Origin: Lutjanus erythropterus
Taxonomy: Eukaryota > Chordata > Actinopteri > Lutjaniformes > Lutjanidae
Length of the DNA stretch: 64,000 nt
Direction: 5' to 3'
NCBI GenBank assembly: GCA_020091685.1
Contig: CM034607.1
Span: 34,229,268 to 34,293,267, forward strand
In this document: piece by piece, positions 26,501 to 36,300 of the stretch
Layout of the letters: each line of letters begins with the position of its first letter
Position numbering within the stretch: position 1 is the first letter of the stretch
Notes under the pieces: generated by a model
Databases searched by the model: none
Seen by the model: only the letters and a program-made list of their open reading frames with translations
Told to the model about the DNA's origin: nothing
Program-made: the position numbers and the translations under genes

Positions 26501-29500
26501 TTGGATTTCTTTCAGATTTTCAGATTCAGTATCACAGAGGTTTCCTGCAACATACTATTAATTATGAGATGTCCGTAGATCCATAAATGCACCAAAATGG
26601 TTGCTGCTCACAAGTGTATTGTCACATGATGATAAAATATTAAAATAAAACAAATGTCACTGATTGTTCTACGTCTTTACTCAGGTTGCAGCATGTTAAC
26701 AGCGAAGGCAGGCTGTCAGGAAATCCAGTGGACTGTCTGCTTTTGAAAATGGTTAACAATAATGTCAAGTATAAAATAAAAACAGTCCTGAATCAAACAT
26801 GAAGGCTGATCTCACCTTTAGTGTGAACTGGCGGGTTGTCTCCAACCTCTGAAGGTCTACTGGCTTGAAAAACATAAGCTCTGCTGACATCAGAACCCCA
26901 CAGACAGAACACAACCACTACCTGCAACCAAGACCACAAAGCACACGTTACAAAAACATGCATTATGTTGGCTGAGCAGCGTTGGAATTTATTGTAAAAC
27001 ACTTCATACCACATTAGGCCTGCGTCAGTATTCCTGCACCAAACATTTCACATTGTTGGATTTTGTTAGGAATTTTGATTTATAGCTGTTTTCCATAGGA
27101 AGGAAGTCGTTTTCCATGCTGCTTTTGCGCCCTGGGAGCCTTGAGTTTTATGCACTCAGAGCATTTTTGCAGGTAGTTACCGTGATTTGAACTTGAGATT
27201 TCAGGGAGGTTGTTTTCACTCTTTCAAACTACACTAACTTCTGGTTTGAGTTAAGATAACATTAGCACACTTTCAACATCTCCCTGTGCAGGTTGCAAGC
27301 TGCTTGTGATTTCTCATCTTTCTTCGGGTGTCATGTAGCCACATGGATCTCACTTTCCCAAGCACTTTTTGAACAGAGATGTCAAAATTGTGCAATGAAG
27401 GCTCACCTCGACGCCGCCTGTGTTTTTACAAACAGCACAAGCACAAAGCCGCATCAGTGTGTCATTTAATACGGCGAGGCCGCTTTGCAGAATGAAAGAA
27501 AGCATGATATAACATAACAGTGCACCGGTCAACGAGTGACTCTGCTAGTCTGCTCTTTTCTAATCCCAGGTAGAACTGATTACCTCATGAGTTTATAACA
27601 TAAAGCTTCTGCCTCCGTACGTTTTATACAGACAGCAAGGAGAAAAAAACGCCGCCTTGCAGAGGCTGTGTAAAAGCGACCAGCACAGTGTTCAGAAACA
27701 GCCTCTCACCTTCCATCAGAGACAGACACAGTCTTCTTCATCTGTTCATTTTTCTCTTTTCTAAAAAGTGAACCACTTCTCGCTGTCCAAAATAAAAGCG
27801 GGTGTTGTCATGCTGTTCTAAAATCACTGTAAACTCTGGCCTCTTATTGTTTAATTAAATTGTTATTTATTGGCTCTACTAAAAGACATCTTGGTCCACT
27901 TTCCACTTATGGAGGTCAAAGGTCAGGCTCAGCAGCAGCTCTGGAACAAAAAGAGCCACAGGGCCCTATCTTACATCTGGCGCACAGCGGAGGGTACGGG
28001 TGAAGGAAGTGGCATTGCTATCTTACATCAGGCGCAGTTGTCATTTTCTCCATGTTTGCAAGATAGCAAATTATCTTGTGCCTTGTCTGTGCGGCCATGG
28101 AAGTTGTGGTCAGGTGCGTTTGGTATCTTGAGCACGGCTCATTAGAGTCGGAACCACCTGTGCCACAGACCTGTTAGACCAGCTGAGGCAGCTGTAGTGT
28201 CTGCGTGTTTATCAGGATCCAGAAAAACAAGGATTAACAATTATGATCTATAACGTACAAAATGAGCAAGATGTTATACCGTTAGATAACATGAGCATAA
28301 TTACGCTTCACTTCCCTTAAACTTCAGACGCACATTCTGATTCTGTTTCCTCTACCCACAGTAGTGTTAGCAGGAATCGCAGCCAACAACCTCGTCCAAA
28401 TAGCCACGAGTTTCCCTGCCGACGCTTTCACTCCAGGTGCACCACTTCTTAAAGGTGATGAGAGCTGACTGTCTGATTGGTTTATTGCATGTTACACCCA
28501 AAACACACCCATGAATTAATCAAGACACTTGCGCACAGATGATAAGGTGTTTCCCTGTAAATCCTTGTACACCTGTGGCGCAAGATGGCAAAGGTGGCGA
28601 GAGTCAGGGCCCTCTGTGTTTTGTTCAAGGACACTTAATGAGGATGCTAACCAAAATAAGGTCTGCAGAGATGGCTTTTTTGCCCTCAGTTGGAGTTTGT
28701 TTTCTTCTCCTCTGAGACACGTTCATGTTCACATCTCACCAAAGGGGTCAGAGGTCAACGTGCAGCCAGGAACGGCAACGCTGGAAAAGTTGAGTGTTGT
28801 GTGAAGAGACCAGGATCACCCTCTACAGATAAAGGTTCAGGTCTCACAAAATCTACACAACATGCTGCACAGACCTGATTAAGAGGTTCAGTCAGCTTGG
28901 ATCTTGAATCTAAACTGCTCTACAGAGACAAACCACAGGTGCTCAGCTTAAAAAACATGAGCAAGGTTCTGACGTCTTGTATGAAGTCAAAAAAGAATAG
29001 AAAAATCTTGATTTCCTAGAAAACAGTCACATGAGGAAGTTCATGATGAGAGCTTCACAAAATAATGCCCTCTTTATTTAATCATAAACCCTCAGATTCA
29101 ACCGCTGAATCGAAATCTCTCCTCAAATTTAAGGACACAAACAAAAAGAAAAGACAGATGATATCCGGCGAACAGTTGACCAACAGTCGGCTGCAGCTGA
29201 GCTCACACTGACTCCTGTTGACTTCAGTCCAGTCAGAGTTTGTCGCAGGTTAACTTGTACACTTTGCTCGCTTGTTGGACACATGACAGCTGGGCTGCAA
29301 CTTCTGGCTGTTTTAATCATTTATAGATTTGTTTTAGAGTCAGTCATTCAGATAATATCCCATGAGAAAATGTCCAAGCTTTGAATGGGATTATTGGAGT
29401 TTAAAAGCCAATTTACATTTATATAAAACAGAGAAATGCAGCAAATCATCATGTTTTAGAAGCTGTAAGCGGCAAATGTTTGACTTTTATTCTTGATAAA

Positions 29501-32307
29501 TGACTTAATCTATTAGTCCATTTGCAAAATAGTTAGCAATTAAATGAATACTTTTGTCTCGAACATAAAGAGGGACACATCATGCCTCTTCTGGGACGTC
29601 ACTGAGTCGAGGAGGAGTTTGACAGGAAGCAGTGACCTGCAAAATGACTCTGTGTTTGCAGTGTTGTTCAGCTCAGAGAGGGACACAGTTACAGCTCAGG
29701 TTAACTGAAATGGTGCAGATGTTTTCCTGCTGTTCACTTTTTTTAACTTGAACTAATATTCTTAAGAAACCTCCATGAAACCTGCCAAGGAGTCCTGGAG
29801 CTCCACTGAACACATCTGAGAATCAGAGCCAATGAATTAAGGAACCAGTGTCTATGGAAAAGTATATTTATTTCTTTTCCATTTTTCATGTGAAATACTG
29901 AATAGTTTTACCTTTTCAGGCGCTTAAACAAATTAAAATTAAACCACATGATCACAGCTCACAGACATTTCAGGGCTTGACTTTTTAAAGGGACACAAGG
30001 GTTTGGATCTAGTGATCTAAACGTCTCAGTGAGACACATCCTGACTTGAACAGTAATATGCAGAGTTTGCATTTTAACATCGACTCAGTGACATTCTTCA
30101 GATGTTTTATGTTATACAATATGGCACAATGCCACAGCTCATTGGACAATCAGCAGCTATTTGATTAAAATCAGCTGTGGTTTGTGACTGGCACTGCAAC
30201 GCTAATCGAACAATTGATTATTAATCAATTATTACAAAAACTGCAAACTATTTTGATAAGTTTGAGTATTTTCTTAAGAAAAAAATCTCTCTCTTAAATG
30301 TGGATAATCAATAAAATGATGCGTATGTGCTCCACATATTTGGACGTGTTTTACAGTTTTACAAGATTGTGACAGAACTGATTGTGAAAATAATCAGCAG
30401 ATTAATTGACGATAAAAATAATCGTTTGTTGCAGCTCTAGACGTCTGCGATTGAACATCAAGAATTTACCTATAAATGTATAATTTTCCTGATTCCACCT
30501 CAACAACTGTTCACTCCTTAAAACACACCCTCGTGCCGCGTCAGTGAGGACTGGGCTGTCCTCGTCTCTAAATCAAACACACCTACACTCAGTCTACCTC
30601 TGAGTAAAATCTGAGATTTCTGACTCAGATAATGATGTGATTATTTGCGATGTAGTTTGGATGTAGTCAAACTTTTTGGAAGTTGTTGTGAAGTGGCTAA
30701 TAGTTTAGTAAACTATAGTTTTTAATTGGTTTCTAAAACATTGGACATTATAAGAGATTTTTCATTATTAAGACATTTAGCTGACTGACCTAATTAATCA
30801 CAAATAGCAAACATGCCTTTGTGTCTTTCAGACAATTTTATTGTCAGTGATGATGTCAAACCCGTTCTCACAGTGTAAACAATAACCTACAGCTTTGCTT
30901 ACCTTTACCTCCCCCAGGTAAACAAATCTGTGTGTCACTGTTGACACTGAGCTGTTCCAGGGGATCATCATCATCATCATCATCACTAAAATCCTACATC
31001 TTGAGGTAAGGGTGTCACAATTTCAATATTGAATCGATAGATGAGCATTCAGTTTTAATAATCAAAATCAAAGCCTGAATTGACAGTTCAGTATTTGTGT
31101 CTGTCTTCTTGGACGACGACGCACAGCTGAACAGCTGTTAAATCACACGTGATACTATATGGATCATCTTTTAAAAGAAAAATTCAAAAGTGTATATCTG
31201 TTGAACTTCTAAAATCAAGACGTGGTAGTCCAACAATGGTGTAACCGTTAGTACAGTATAAAAAGATCATATCATGGATTTTGAAAAATCATGACACCCC
31301 TAGTGTGAGTATTCCAGTCATGAGTGGGTTTTCGTAGTATCTGGAGCGTGATAAATGTGTTGTGCATGTTTCCAAACTTATTGTCCAGGTTTCTGAAACT
31401 TGGATAACCTCCTGTTCCAACCTGGAGAAACCTGGAGTGCATTTAAAATGCATTAGTACTCCTGTTTTGGGCTTTTTCATATCCAGGTTAGGGCTGAACG
31501 ATTTTGAAGAAATATCTAATTGCAATTATTTTGACTGAAATTCCAATACCATATACTTCACAATATTAGAGGACAGGATAATGTTTGCATCGTTATTCTT
31601 ATTTTCATTGAAAAACACAATGATTATGGCATGTTATTTTTTACAGGGATTTGTTCTAAACAAACATGTTTTCTGAAGTTCAGAGAATGATGTGTTGGTC
31701 AGGACGCCTCTGCAGCACCACGATATTTAATTTCACATATTTCATACATACTCTGAGTATTGTTTGAGAAGAATACTTTGTACTTTTACTTAAGTCTCTT
31801 TCAATTGAGTAATATTTTAATAAGGTAACAGTACTTGTACTTGACAAATTTTCAGCACTGAACAAAGTGACTGAGAAACAGCTGCACACAGATGATCAGA
31901 AACATCCAGTATTCAGGGATATGAATAACCAGGTTTATCATGTTCCATGTGAACATCATATCCTGAATAAGATCCAAACCAGGACACTGATGTGCATGTA
32001 GACACACCAAGTCAGACCAAAATAACAACAGTCATAGCTGCTCCATAATTCATATTCCTCCTCAGAGTTATGTAATTTCCTCCCTCTTAAGGTAAAACTT
32101 CCAAATTTCAAGGCTCGCATTGATGTGAGTCAAAGTGCAGTTCTCTCACCCACAGGTCGATGCATCTATTCTGCAGGAGGGGGATGAGGAGGAGGGGGAG
32201 CTGGGAAACACTTCAGCCGTCCGAATGAACGCTAAAACAACGCGACACGAAGGGAAACACACGACAGAACCGTCACGGTCTTACCGTACCAAATTTCCCA
32301 GTCGCAT
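8372..32307 (-). CDS. enpp2: ENPP2 (autotaxin) gene, 24 of about 25 coding exons
   Basis: Secreted lysophospholipase D / nucleotide phosphodiesterase that converts lysophosphatidylcholine to lysophosphatidic acid outside the cell. Twenty-four exons, each with AG acceptor and GT donor, chain in phase to 797 codons. Order: signal peptide (1-~21), somatomedin-B 1 (~51-91), somatomedin-B 2 (~94-133), phosphodiesterase (~155-540) and nuclease-like domain (~565-797). By family knowledge the catalytic set is complete: Asp166, nucleophile Thr204 (KTFPN), Asp306, His310, Asp353, His354 and His466. The sequons Asn405 (NLT) and Asn516 (NGT) match known glycosylation sites. The motif HRPDN near the C-terminus is also conserved. 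The terminal exon is not located, so the coding sequence is incomplete at its 3' end. ENPP1/ENPP3 were considered, but the linker, lack of a type II membrane anchor and residue-level match favour ENPP2. The gene is divergent to the DEPTOR-like gene at 54.6 kb. Confidence 0.95.
9486..9618 (-). CDS. enpp2: ENPP2 exon 23 (residues 702-746)
   Basis: Encodes [20 protein letters not shown], then [20 protein letters not shown]. This is the EF-hand-like calcium loop region of the nuclease-like domain (D-N-Y-D-G-L). Acceptor CTGCAG, donor GTAAGT. Confidence 0.94.
10343..10360. mobile_element. Right end of the TTAAAGGGAT MITE family (copy near exon 23)
   Basis: CAAATAATCCAAACTATCCCTTTAA matches the right end of the complete element at 15464-16160. 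Body similarity extends left to about 10000 (AGACCAGCAGCTC, GAGGTAAAAT, AAAATATTCTAAAT). The left end was not found. Confidence 0.6.
10460..10775. repeat. TTGCAGCTCTA-terminated AT-rich dispersed repeat
   Basis: ATTGATTAATCTG ... ATTAATTGTTGCAGCTCTA. Related stretches occur at about 29340-29560, 30180-30440, 48830-48900, 55020-55300 and 57370-57670, one ending with the same TTGCAGCTCTA. Confidence 0.65.
11920..11997 (-). CDS. enpp2: ENPP2 exon 22 (residues 676-702)
   Basis: Encodes [20 protein letters not shown], then YPAFK, matching the [18 protein letters not shown] segment. Acceptor TGACAG, donor GTGAGT. Confidence 0.93.
12936..13071 (-). CDS. enpp2: ENPP2 exon 21 (residues 631-676)
   Basis: Encodes [20 protein letters not shown] and ends LTYGFLFPP, matching mammalian CVRPDVRV...MSYGFLFPP. 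Acceptor TCTCAG, donor GTAAAC. Confidence 0.93.
13992..14200. repeat. Two-unit tandem repeat rich in GTTCCCAGAACGT
   Basis: CAGATAGAAACTGCACGTTC ... GAACGTCCCTGCTGGTGT recurs about 150 bases later as CAGATAGAAACTGTACATTC ... GAACGTCCCTGCTGGTGT. In the intron downstream of ENPP2 exon 20. Confidence 0.8.
14278..14320. repeat. (GT)n microsatellite adjoining the exon 20 donor
   Basis: Pure GT run ending where the splice donor begins. It reads (CA)n in the ENPP2 transcript. Confidence 0.97.
14327..14466 (-). CDS. enpp2: ENPP2 exon 20 (residues 584-630): start of nuclease-like domain
   Basis: Encodes [28 protein letters not shown] and LPRQ. Acceptor TTCGCAG, donor GTACGC. The exon sits between two microsatellites: in the transcript a (UG)n tract abuts the acceptor and a (CA)n tract starts about six bases after the exon. 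Confidence 0.94.
14471..14509. repeat. (AC)n microsatellite adjoining the exon 20 acceptor
   Basis: Pure AC run within a few bases of the acceptor. It reads (UG)n in the transcript and occupies the place of the polypyrimidine tract. Confidence 0.97.
14911..14971 (-). CDS. enpp2: ENPP2 exon 19 (residues 564-584)
   Basis: Encodes [20 protein letters not shown]. Only moderately similar to the mammalian linker (NKLDELNKRLHTKG), as expected for this variable segment. Acceptor TTACAG, donor GTAGGT, phases fit. Confidence 0.85.
15078..15250 (-). CDS. enpp2: ENPP2 exon 18 (residues 506-563): end of catalytic domain and linker
   Basis: Encodes [18 protein letters not shown] and YHPTMPEEV, then a Ser/Pro/Ala-rich stretch and LGCSCDDE. 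Asn516 (NGT) corresponds to the conserved glycan that stabilises the catalytic-nuclease interface. Acceptor TCTCAG; the donor GTCAGA is suboptimal. GC is higher than in the neighbouring exons. Confidence 0.93.
15464..16160. mobile_element. Complete 697-bp MITE with TTAAAGGGAT termini
   Basis: Starts TTAAAGGGATAG and ends CATCCCTTTAA, giving 10-base terminal inverted repeats with TTAA at each outer edge, as in piggyBac-type elements. No transposase. It lies between exons 18 and 17. Related bodies lie at about 10000-10360 and 50300-50666. Confidence 0.65.
16183..16270 (-). CDS. enpp2: ENPP2 exon 17 (residues 477-506)
   Basis: Encodes [12 protein letters not shown] and [11 protein letters not shown], matching TVFVGYGSTFKY and [11 protein letters not shown]. 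Acceptor ATGCAG, donor GTGAGA. Confidence 0.94.
16765..16843 (-). CDS. enpp2: ENPP2 exon 16 (residues 450-476): last metal ligand
   Basis: Encodes [16 protein letters not shown]. His466 in GDHGFDNK is a zinc ligand. Acceptor CTTCAG, donor GTACTG. Confidence 0.93.
17466..17593 (-). CDS. enpp2: ENPP2 exon 15 (residues 408-450)
   Basis: Encodes [20 protein letters not shown], then [17 protein letters not shown], almost identical to mammalian autotaxin. Acceptor TTTCAG, donor GTAACC. Confidence 0.95.
17719..17750 (-). CDS. enpp2: ENPP2 exon 14, 32-base micro-exon (residues 397-407)
   Basis: Spliced reading [11 protein letters not shown] matches the mammalian YDPKAIIANLT, including the N-glycosylation sequon at Asn405. 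Acceptor CTCCAG, donor GTGAGT. Confidence 0.92.
17824..17870. repeat. (TC)n-rich tract beside the exon 13 donor
   Basis: CTCTCTCACTCTCTCACTCT and similar, reading as a purine (GA)n tract immediately after the donor in the transcript. Confidence 0.9.
17878..18003 (-). CDS. enpp2: ENPP2 exon 13 (residues 355-397)
   Basis: Encodes [20 protein letters not shown] and [17 protein letters not shown]. The donor GTAAGA is followed at once by a (GA)n-rich tract in the transcript. Acceptor TCTCAG. Confidence 0.95.
19131..19239 (-). CDS. enpp2: ENPP2 exon 12 (residues 319-355): metal-ligand exon
   Basis: Encodes [20 protein letters not shown] and ends in [11 protein letters not shown], where Asp353 and His354 are zinc ligands. 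Acceptor CTGTAG, donor GTGAGA. Confidence 0.95.
19341..19413 (-). CDS. enpp2: ENPP2 exon 11 (residues 294-318): metal-ligand exon
   Basis: Encodes [20 protein letters not shown]. Asp306 and His310 are zinc ligands (SEQPDxxGH). Acceptor CCTCAG, donor GTGAGT. Confidence 0.95.
20611..20676 (-). CDS. enpp2: ENPP2 exon 10 (residues 272-294)
   Basis: Encodes [19 protein letters not shown], matching the mammalian [19 protein letters not shown]. Acceptor TTCCAG, donor GTACAG. Confidence 0.93.
21611..21666 (-). CDS. enpp2: ENPP2 exon 9 (residues 254-272)
   Basis: Encodes [18 protein letters not shown]. Acceptor TTACAG, donor GTACTT. In mammals the intron after this exon carries the optional polybasic insert exon of the alpha isoform. 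No such exon was recognised in 20677-21610. Confidence 0.92.
22040..22159 (-). CDS. enpp2: ENPP2 exon 8 (residues 214-253)
   Basis: Encodes [20 protein letters not shown] and ends NHRWWGGQP, near identical to the mammalian phosphodiesterase core that lines the substrate pocket. Acceptor CTGCAG, donor GTGAGT. Confidence 0.95.
22345..22424 (-). CDS. enpp2: ENPP2 exon 7 (residues 187-213): nucleophile exon
   Basis: Encodes [19 protein letters not shown]. Thr204 of KTFPN corresponds to the catalytic threonine (Thr210 in mammals). Acceptor TTTTAG, donor GTAAGT. Confidence 0.95.
22605..22702 (-). CDS. enpp2: ENPP2 exon 6 (residues 154-187): start of phosphodiesterase domain
   Basis: Encodes [20 protein letters not shown]. 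Asp166 in SVDGF is the first zinc ligand. Acceptor TTCAG, donor GTACGT. Confidence 0.95.
23093..23153 (-). CDS. enpp2: ENPP2 exon 5 (residues 134-154): SMB2-to-catalytic-domain linker
   Basis: The small exon [20 protein letters not shown] fits the mammalian [20 protein letters not shown]. Acceptor TTGTGAG and donor GTGAGTC, phase-compatible on both sides. Confidence 0.9.
23250..23375 (-). CDS. enpp2: ENPP2 exon 4 (residues 92-134): somatomedin-B domain 2
   Basis: Acceptor GTCAG, donor GTACCT. Encodes [19 protein letters not shown] and [18 protein letters not shown], with eight cysteines in SMB spacing. Confidence 0.95.
24955..25285. repeat. Degenerate tandem repeat in ENPP2 intron 3
   Basis: Repeated words close to GACATAACAAGATGAAAAAC. 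A GACTCGACCACGGAGAAAAG word occurs twice, near 25131 and 25261. Confidence 0.7.
26015..26164 (-). CDS. enpp2: ENPP2 exon 3 (residues 42-92): somatomedin-B domain 1
   Basis: Acceptor CTCCAG, donor GTCAGT. Contains [27 protein letters not shown] and DEHCLKT. All eight cysteines of the SMB knot are present. SMB domains of autotaxin are known to bind integrins and help form the LPA channel. Confidence 0.95.
26816..26921 (-). CDS. enpp2: ENPP2 exon 2 (residues 7-42): hydrophobic core of signal peptide and N-terminal linker
   Basis: Acceptor TTGCAG, donor GTGAGA. Encodes [16 protein letters not shown], then a polar linker ending PPVHTK. The run of hydrophobic residues is the signal peptide core. 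The RIKR furin-type site seen in the mammalian N-terminus has no obvious equivalent. Confidence 0.75.
26922..32289 (-). other. ENPP2 intron 1 (about 5.4 kb)
   Basis: Bounded by donor GTACGG and acceptor TTGCAG. It contains dispersed repeats (27.96-28.61 kb element, TTGCAGCTCTA-family copies near 29.34-29.56 and 30.18-30.44 kb, an ATC run near 30.97 kb) and no recognised exon. Confidence 0.5.
27960..28613. mobile_element. Possible DNA-transposon remnant with GGGCCCT ends
   Basis: Begins GGGCCCTATCTTAC and ends GTCAGGGCCC, short inverted termini. The internal sequence (GGCGCACAGCG, AGCTGAGGCAGCTGTAGTGT) resembles a dispersed teleost element from memory. Confidence 0.45.
32290..32307 (-). CDS. 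enpp2: ENPP2 exon 1 coding part (residues 1-6, signal peptide start)
   Basis: Proposed start ATG at 32307-32305 (context ACCATGC, A at -3), encoding MRLGNL, then donor GTACGG at 32289-32284. It joins exon 2 in phase 0 to give [20 protein letters not shown], a credible cleavable signal peptide. A stronger-looking donor (GTAAGA) lies 5 bases downstream but would put a TAG at the start of exon 2. Upstream of the ATG (to about 32590) would be 5' UTR and promoter. The ATG choice is inferred, not proven. Confidence 0.55.
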
Positions 32308-32590
32308 GGTCCAAGCAGTGAATCCACTTCTGGCATTCCCTCTTAAAAAACCGAAAGCGCAAAAAATGTGGCCAACGTCCGACTGAGCGTCCCGTGTGCG
32401 CCTCTGCGGATCGATGGAGCAGCAGAGCGCAGGGGTTGTCCGCTTGTTTGCCTTTGCTTTGCCTCTGCCTCTCTCGGTCTGGGGCCAATAAGCATGAAGT
32501 AATGGTGACAGCTGCGCTCTGGTACAAGAGTGCGTCAGGTCGGGGTGACGCTCCGGAGTCCAACACAGTCAGCAGCTCTGAACTCATCAC
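32308..32590 (-). promoter_or_regulatory. Likely ENPP2 5' UTR and promoter region
   Basis: Lies just upstream of the proposed ATG. It is more GC- and CpG-rich than its surroundings (notably 32385-32570) and ends at a GA microsatellite (CT on the sense strand). No clear TATA box or transcription start could be fixed, so the boundaries are approximate. Confidence 0.35.
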
Positions 32591-32592
<2 letters not shown>

Positions 32593-32632
<40 letters not shown>

Positions 32633-32660
32633 GGAGAGAGAGAGAGAGGGAGAGAGGGAG
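32593..32660. repeat. (AG)n microsatellite at the left edge of duplicated block, copy 1
   Basis: AGAGAG runs interrupted by GGG. The same tract opens copy 2 at about 40004-40050. Confidence 0.97.
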
Positions 32661-32924
32661 GTATAGGCTATGGAGTGTAACCACTGAAAACACACATCAA
32701 AATCATCCATATGTTCCTGGCTGATGTTGGGGTTCAGGCTCAAACTGTACAGGCTACATGGGTAAGATACAGACACTACAGGACCTCTGAGGAAAAGGTT
32801 GTAGGGTTTCTGTTTAAAAAATGAAAAATCAGTCATTATCTACTCATCATGCTGACTGAAGGTCAGATTTACTTTTTAGTCCACAAACACTGCTGGAGTT
32901 TCTGGGAAAACAGCGATGCAGAAT

Positions 32925-33305
32925 CTCCCAAACAATGGAAGTGAATGGTGACCAGTTTCACAGAGCAAAACAAACAAACAAACAAACAAAAAAAAAAATC
33001 AAATGCTTCTACTGCTCATCTGGGGTCTAAAGCACCAACATGCTGCACTTGCCCACGGACACCATCACACCACACATCCAGCTCAGACAGTGTGCAAACA
33101 CCGTGAACATGGCTCTAAGCTAAGGATCTACAGTGAAGATTTATGTAGACATGAATGTAAATGGCGTCTTTCAAGTCAACTTGGCATGTCGGGGCTTTAG
33201 AAGACCTAGAGTTAAACCAGACAAAGCAGTATGGAGGCATTTTATCTTTTTATTCTGTTGTTTGAAAACTGTCACCATTCACTTCCGTTGTTTGGGAGAT
33301 TTTAA
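32925..33305. mobile_element. Inverted-repeat element inside copy 1
   Basis: Left arm AATCTCCCAAACAATGGAAG, then TGAATGGTGACCAG, is the reverse complement of right arm CACCATTCACTTCCGTTGTT, then TGGGAGATTT (33270-33303). Resembles a fold-back MITE; outer boundaries are uncertain. Confidence 0.7.
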
Positions 33306-36300
33306 TGAAGCATAAACAATGAATAGTACCACACTAACTGTAGAAATATTTGGCATGATGCATTATTATAGGTTACATGATTGCTGACTCCTTTGCAAAA
33401 TTACATTGATAGGCATGCGGTTGCTACTGAGTTTAGACCAGACCTGAACAAATGCAGCCCAATGAAAGTTTATGTTGTTCTTCTTCTACTTTTACTTTCA
33501 TTGCAACCTGTCTGCAGCATGCATGCATGGACATTGCCAACAAAATATTATTACAATTCAGAAAGATGACCAGTGGTAGAAGTGTTCTATATAGATTATA
33601 TAGAACAGATTTGGCCATTAGGATCTTATATCATTTGTGTCTGTACTCAGGTGAATGACTTCCCAGATCCACATCTGTGAAGCGGCCCTTCTTGTAAATA
33701 TGGATGCAGTTTCCCAACAAGAGACTTGTAGTAGGTTAGTGGAGCAGTCAGACAGAGATTGTTGACTTGTGTTTACATCAAAATTGTGACAGGAAGTTAA
33801 GAGACAAAAAAAAACAGACATATAAAAAATGCATATGACTGCATAATGTTGGCTCAAAATCACAATACACCACACTTCTGTGGGTGTGAACACCTGAAAG
33901 ATACCTGCAGCTGTGAGCTGAGCTGTGAAGACAAGTGACATTTCACTTTCCTCTGTAAACAAAGAGACAAAGACACCATGCTGTGAGCTCTCCTGTTGAA
34001 AGGTGTCTCTACAGCAGATAAATACCTCTCCAGCGCTCCTGCAAGACGCCTATCAGCCCTCATATTATGTTTGTGGTTTTGAAAGAATGAAAGCCGTAAC
34101 ATTCGCTTCTTTTCATAGCGCTGCTATCCAAACACATCAGGGCTTTTGAAGGCTCTGCTGTCTGACAGGCAGCACTCTGCCGGGAACATTTTGTTCATGG
34201 AGGGGAACAAATCTCTGAGCTTTGAAAGTGATCTGTACATCCATCACCTCGGGGAAACATCCTCATCTTACAAAGACCACACAGACATAAAGATTCACAT
34301 GTATGTGCACGCACACACGCGCAGAGGGCGGGCACATACGCCGAGCTTCACACGCATAAGATATTCAAAGACATGAACTGAAAGGAACAAAACATTTTGA
34401 AAGATCTGCGATGATTCACAGTTGTTTCTGAGGCCTGCTGAGCCATGTGTGTGTTTGTGTGTTGAGGGTGAATGACAAAGAACCAACGCTCAGACACACA
34501 CTCTGGCCTGAAGCAGATTACCTTCATAAGCCACAAAACAATCGATTGGCCGATGTCCCCATCACCTGAGGCCGTGATTAGCTGACTGATCCTGGCAGGA
34601 AGTCTGGCAACAGCGAGTTTCAGTGCACCTGGACTCAAACTATCAGCAGGTTGTGGACAGGTACGGTCAGCACCCATTCAACAACATCCACACCCTTAAG
34701 AAAAAAGCCTGAAAATCTTTGACCTTCTTTTCTCTATTTTTTTAAAGTGAATTTTAAGGATATTGTGAATAGAGTATTGTGTACTCTTGCAGCAGGTGTA
34801 ATACTGCTCGTTCTTGAGAATTGGGATGAAACCGTATTTTCACAGGGTTTTACTCTTCAATTATGCCGGAAAATATTTCTTGAAAGATTAAACTTCATTG
34901 ATTTTCACAGCATGGTCATAATGAGCAGCCACTTTATTTTTAAAGTTGCTCAGAGCTCTCTTAAAACAAAGATGATTGTAAGCACATACATTACAATATG
35001 AAGGTATTGTTAGTTCCCAGTTCTACATTTTTTTAGTTTTGTATTTCTAGTCTCCCTCCTCTGGGTAGCCAGGAATACGCTAGATAGTGTTTTTTGTCAC
35101 CCAAAAGCTATGTTTTGGCCAACAAAGCTATACCTACAGGCTAGGTGGTGATACACAGCAACATCAGAATCTGACTACTTAGGTAAACTGGGTAAATGTT
35201 GGCCTAGTCTCTAAAGAGACAAACCTTTTTGGAGCTGTAAGTATTCAGTTCTCAAGTCTTACACCAGCACTGCAGGCTTTTTCTTAGTCAGTATAGCAGC
35301 ACTGAGGAAGTTATTGCTTCAGTTGATGTAATTTACTAATGGCTAAACAAACACATGAAAAGTGGTGAATTTTCCCTTTAATTTTCAGATCCACTTTGTT
35401 TGAACCAATCCGACAGCTTCCAGTCAAGTTGCAGGACTGAACCACGACAAACTAACTAGGGTGGCGGACGGACGGTGCCAGTGTCCATCCTGATGGCTGA
35501 CAGTCATCGACTGCTGAGCTACATTGTGATTTACAATCCTTCTGTGTTTGAGGTAGTTTGTACCATCAGAACTGCTGTAGAACGATTTGTATTTTCACCA
35601 TCTGCCTTGAAAAAGCATAATAATGGTTCAAGTAAAGCTTCACGGTTGCAAGAGGTCACATTTTGTTGCTTTGTTACACTCTGTGTGATCAAAGCACTGA
35701 GAGATACAGCGCCTGAGGAAGAGCTTACACCGACGTTAAGCTGCTCCCTCAGTCACCTGCAGACCAGACTGACTTCACAGCAGCTGTAGTTAAAGTTAGG
35801 AAATCAGTTTTAGAAATAATAAAGCAACCATCTGATTGGTTGTTGGAATCATACAATACTTTCCCAAATGTAGTTTTATTGGTATATAGGACATCCTTCA
35901 TCCAGTGTCTGTGCACTTTCCAAGTTTCTCAAACCTGAGATGGTGCGACAGCGATTTACCACATGAGCTCACTGTGAAGAAGTCGGGTTGGCACCAAACT
36001 AACACATCTCAACACTGAATCACTCATCAGTGTCTCTGACAAAATCACAAAAACAGTGTGTGACTTGAAAGTCCTCTGTCAGCTCAACAAAAAGTGTGTA
36101 ATGTTCTGGTTAAATCTGAAAGAAGAAAAGCAGAAGCAGCCATGATGCAATAGTAACAGACAGACAGATGCTGAGTTATTAACCGTACTTAAATATAAGC
36201 AACTTTATGATGAATCAGCAACAGACAGAACTTACTTGGAATCTGAGATGGAGATTAAAGACAGTAAATAAACATGATGTGAGTGTGACAAATCTGTATG

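Noticed and set aside
32273-32836. 187-codon minus-strand frame beginning MTDFSFFKQKP, with a shorter counterpart at 40054-40260
   Set aside because: It is read from repeat sequence and a (CT)n microsatellite, is broken by indels between the two block copies, and has no family resemblance.
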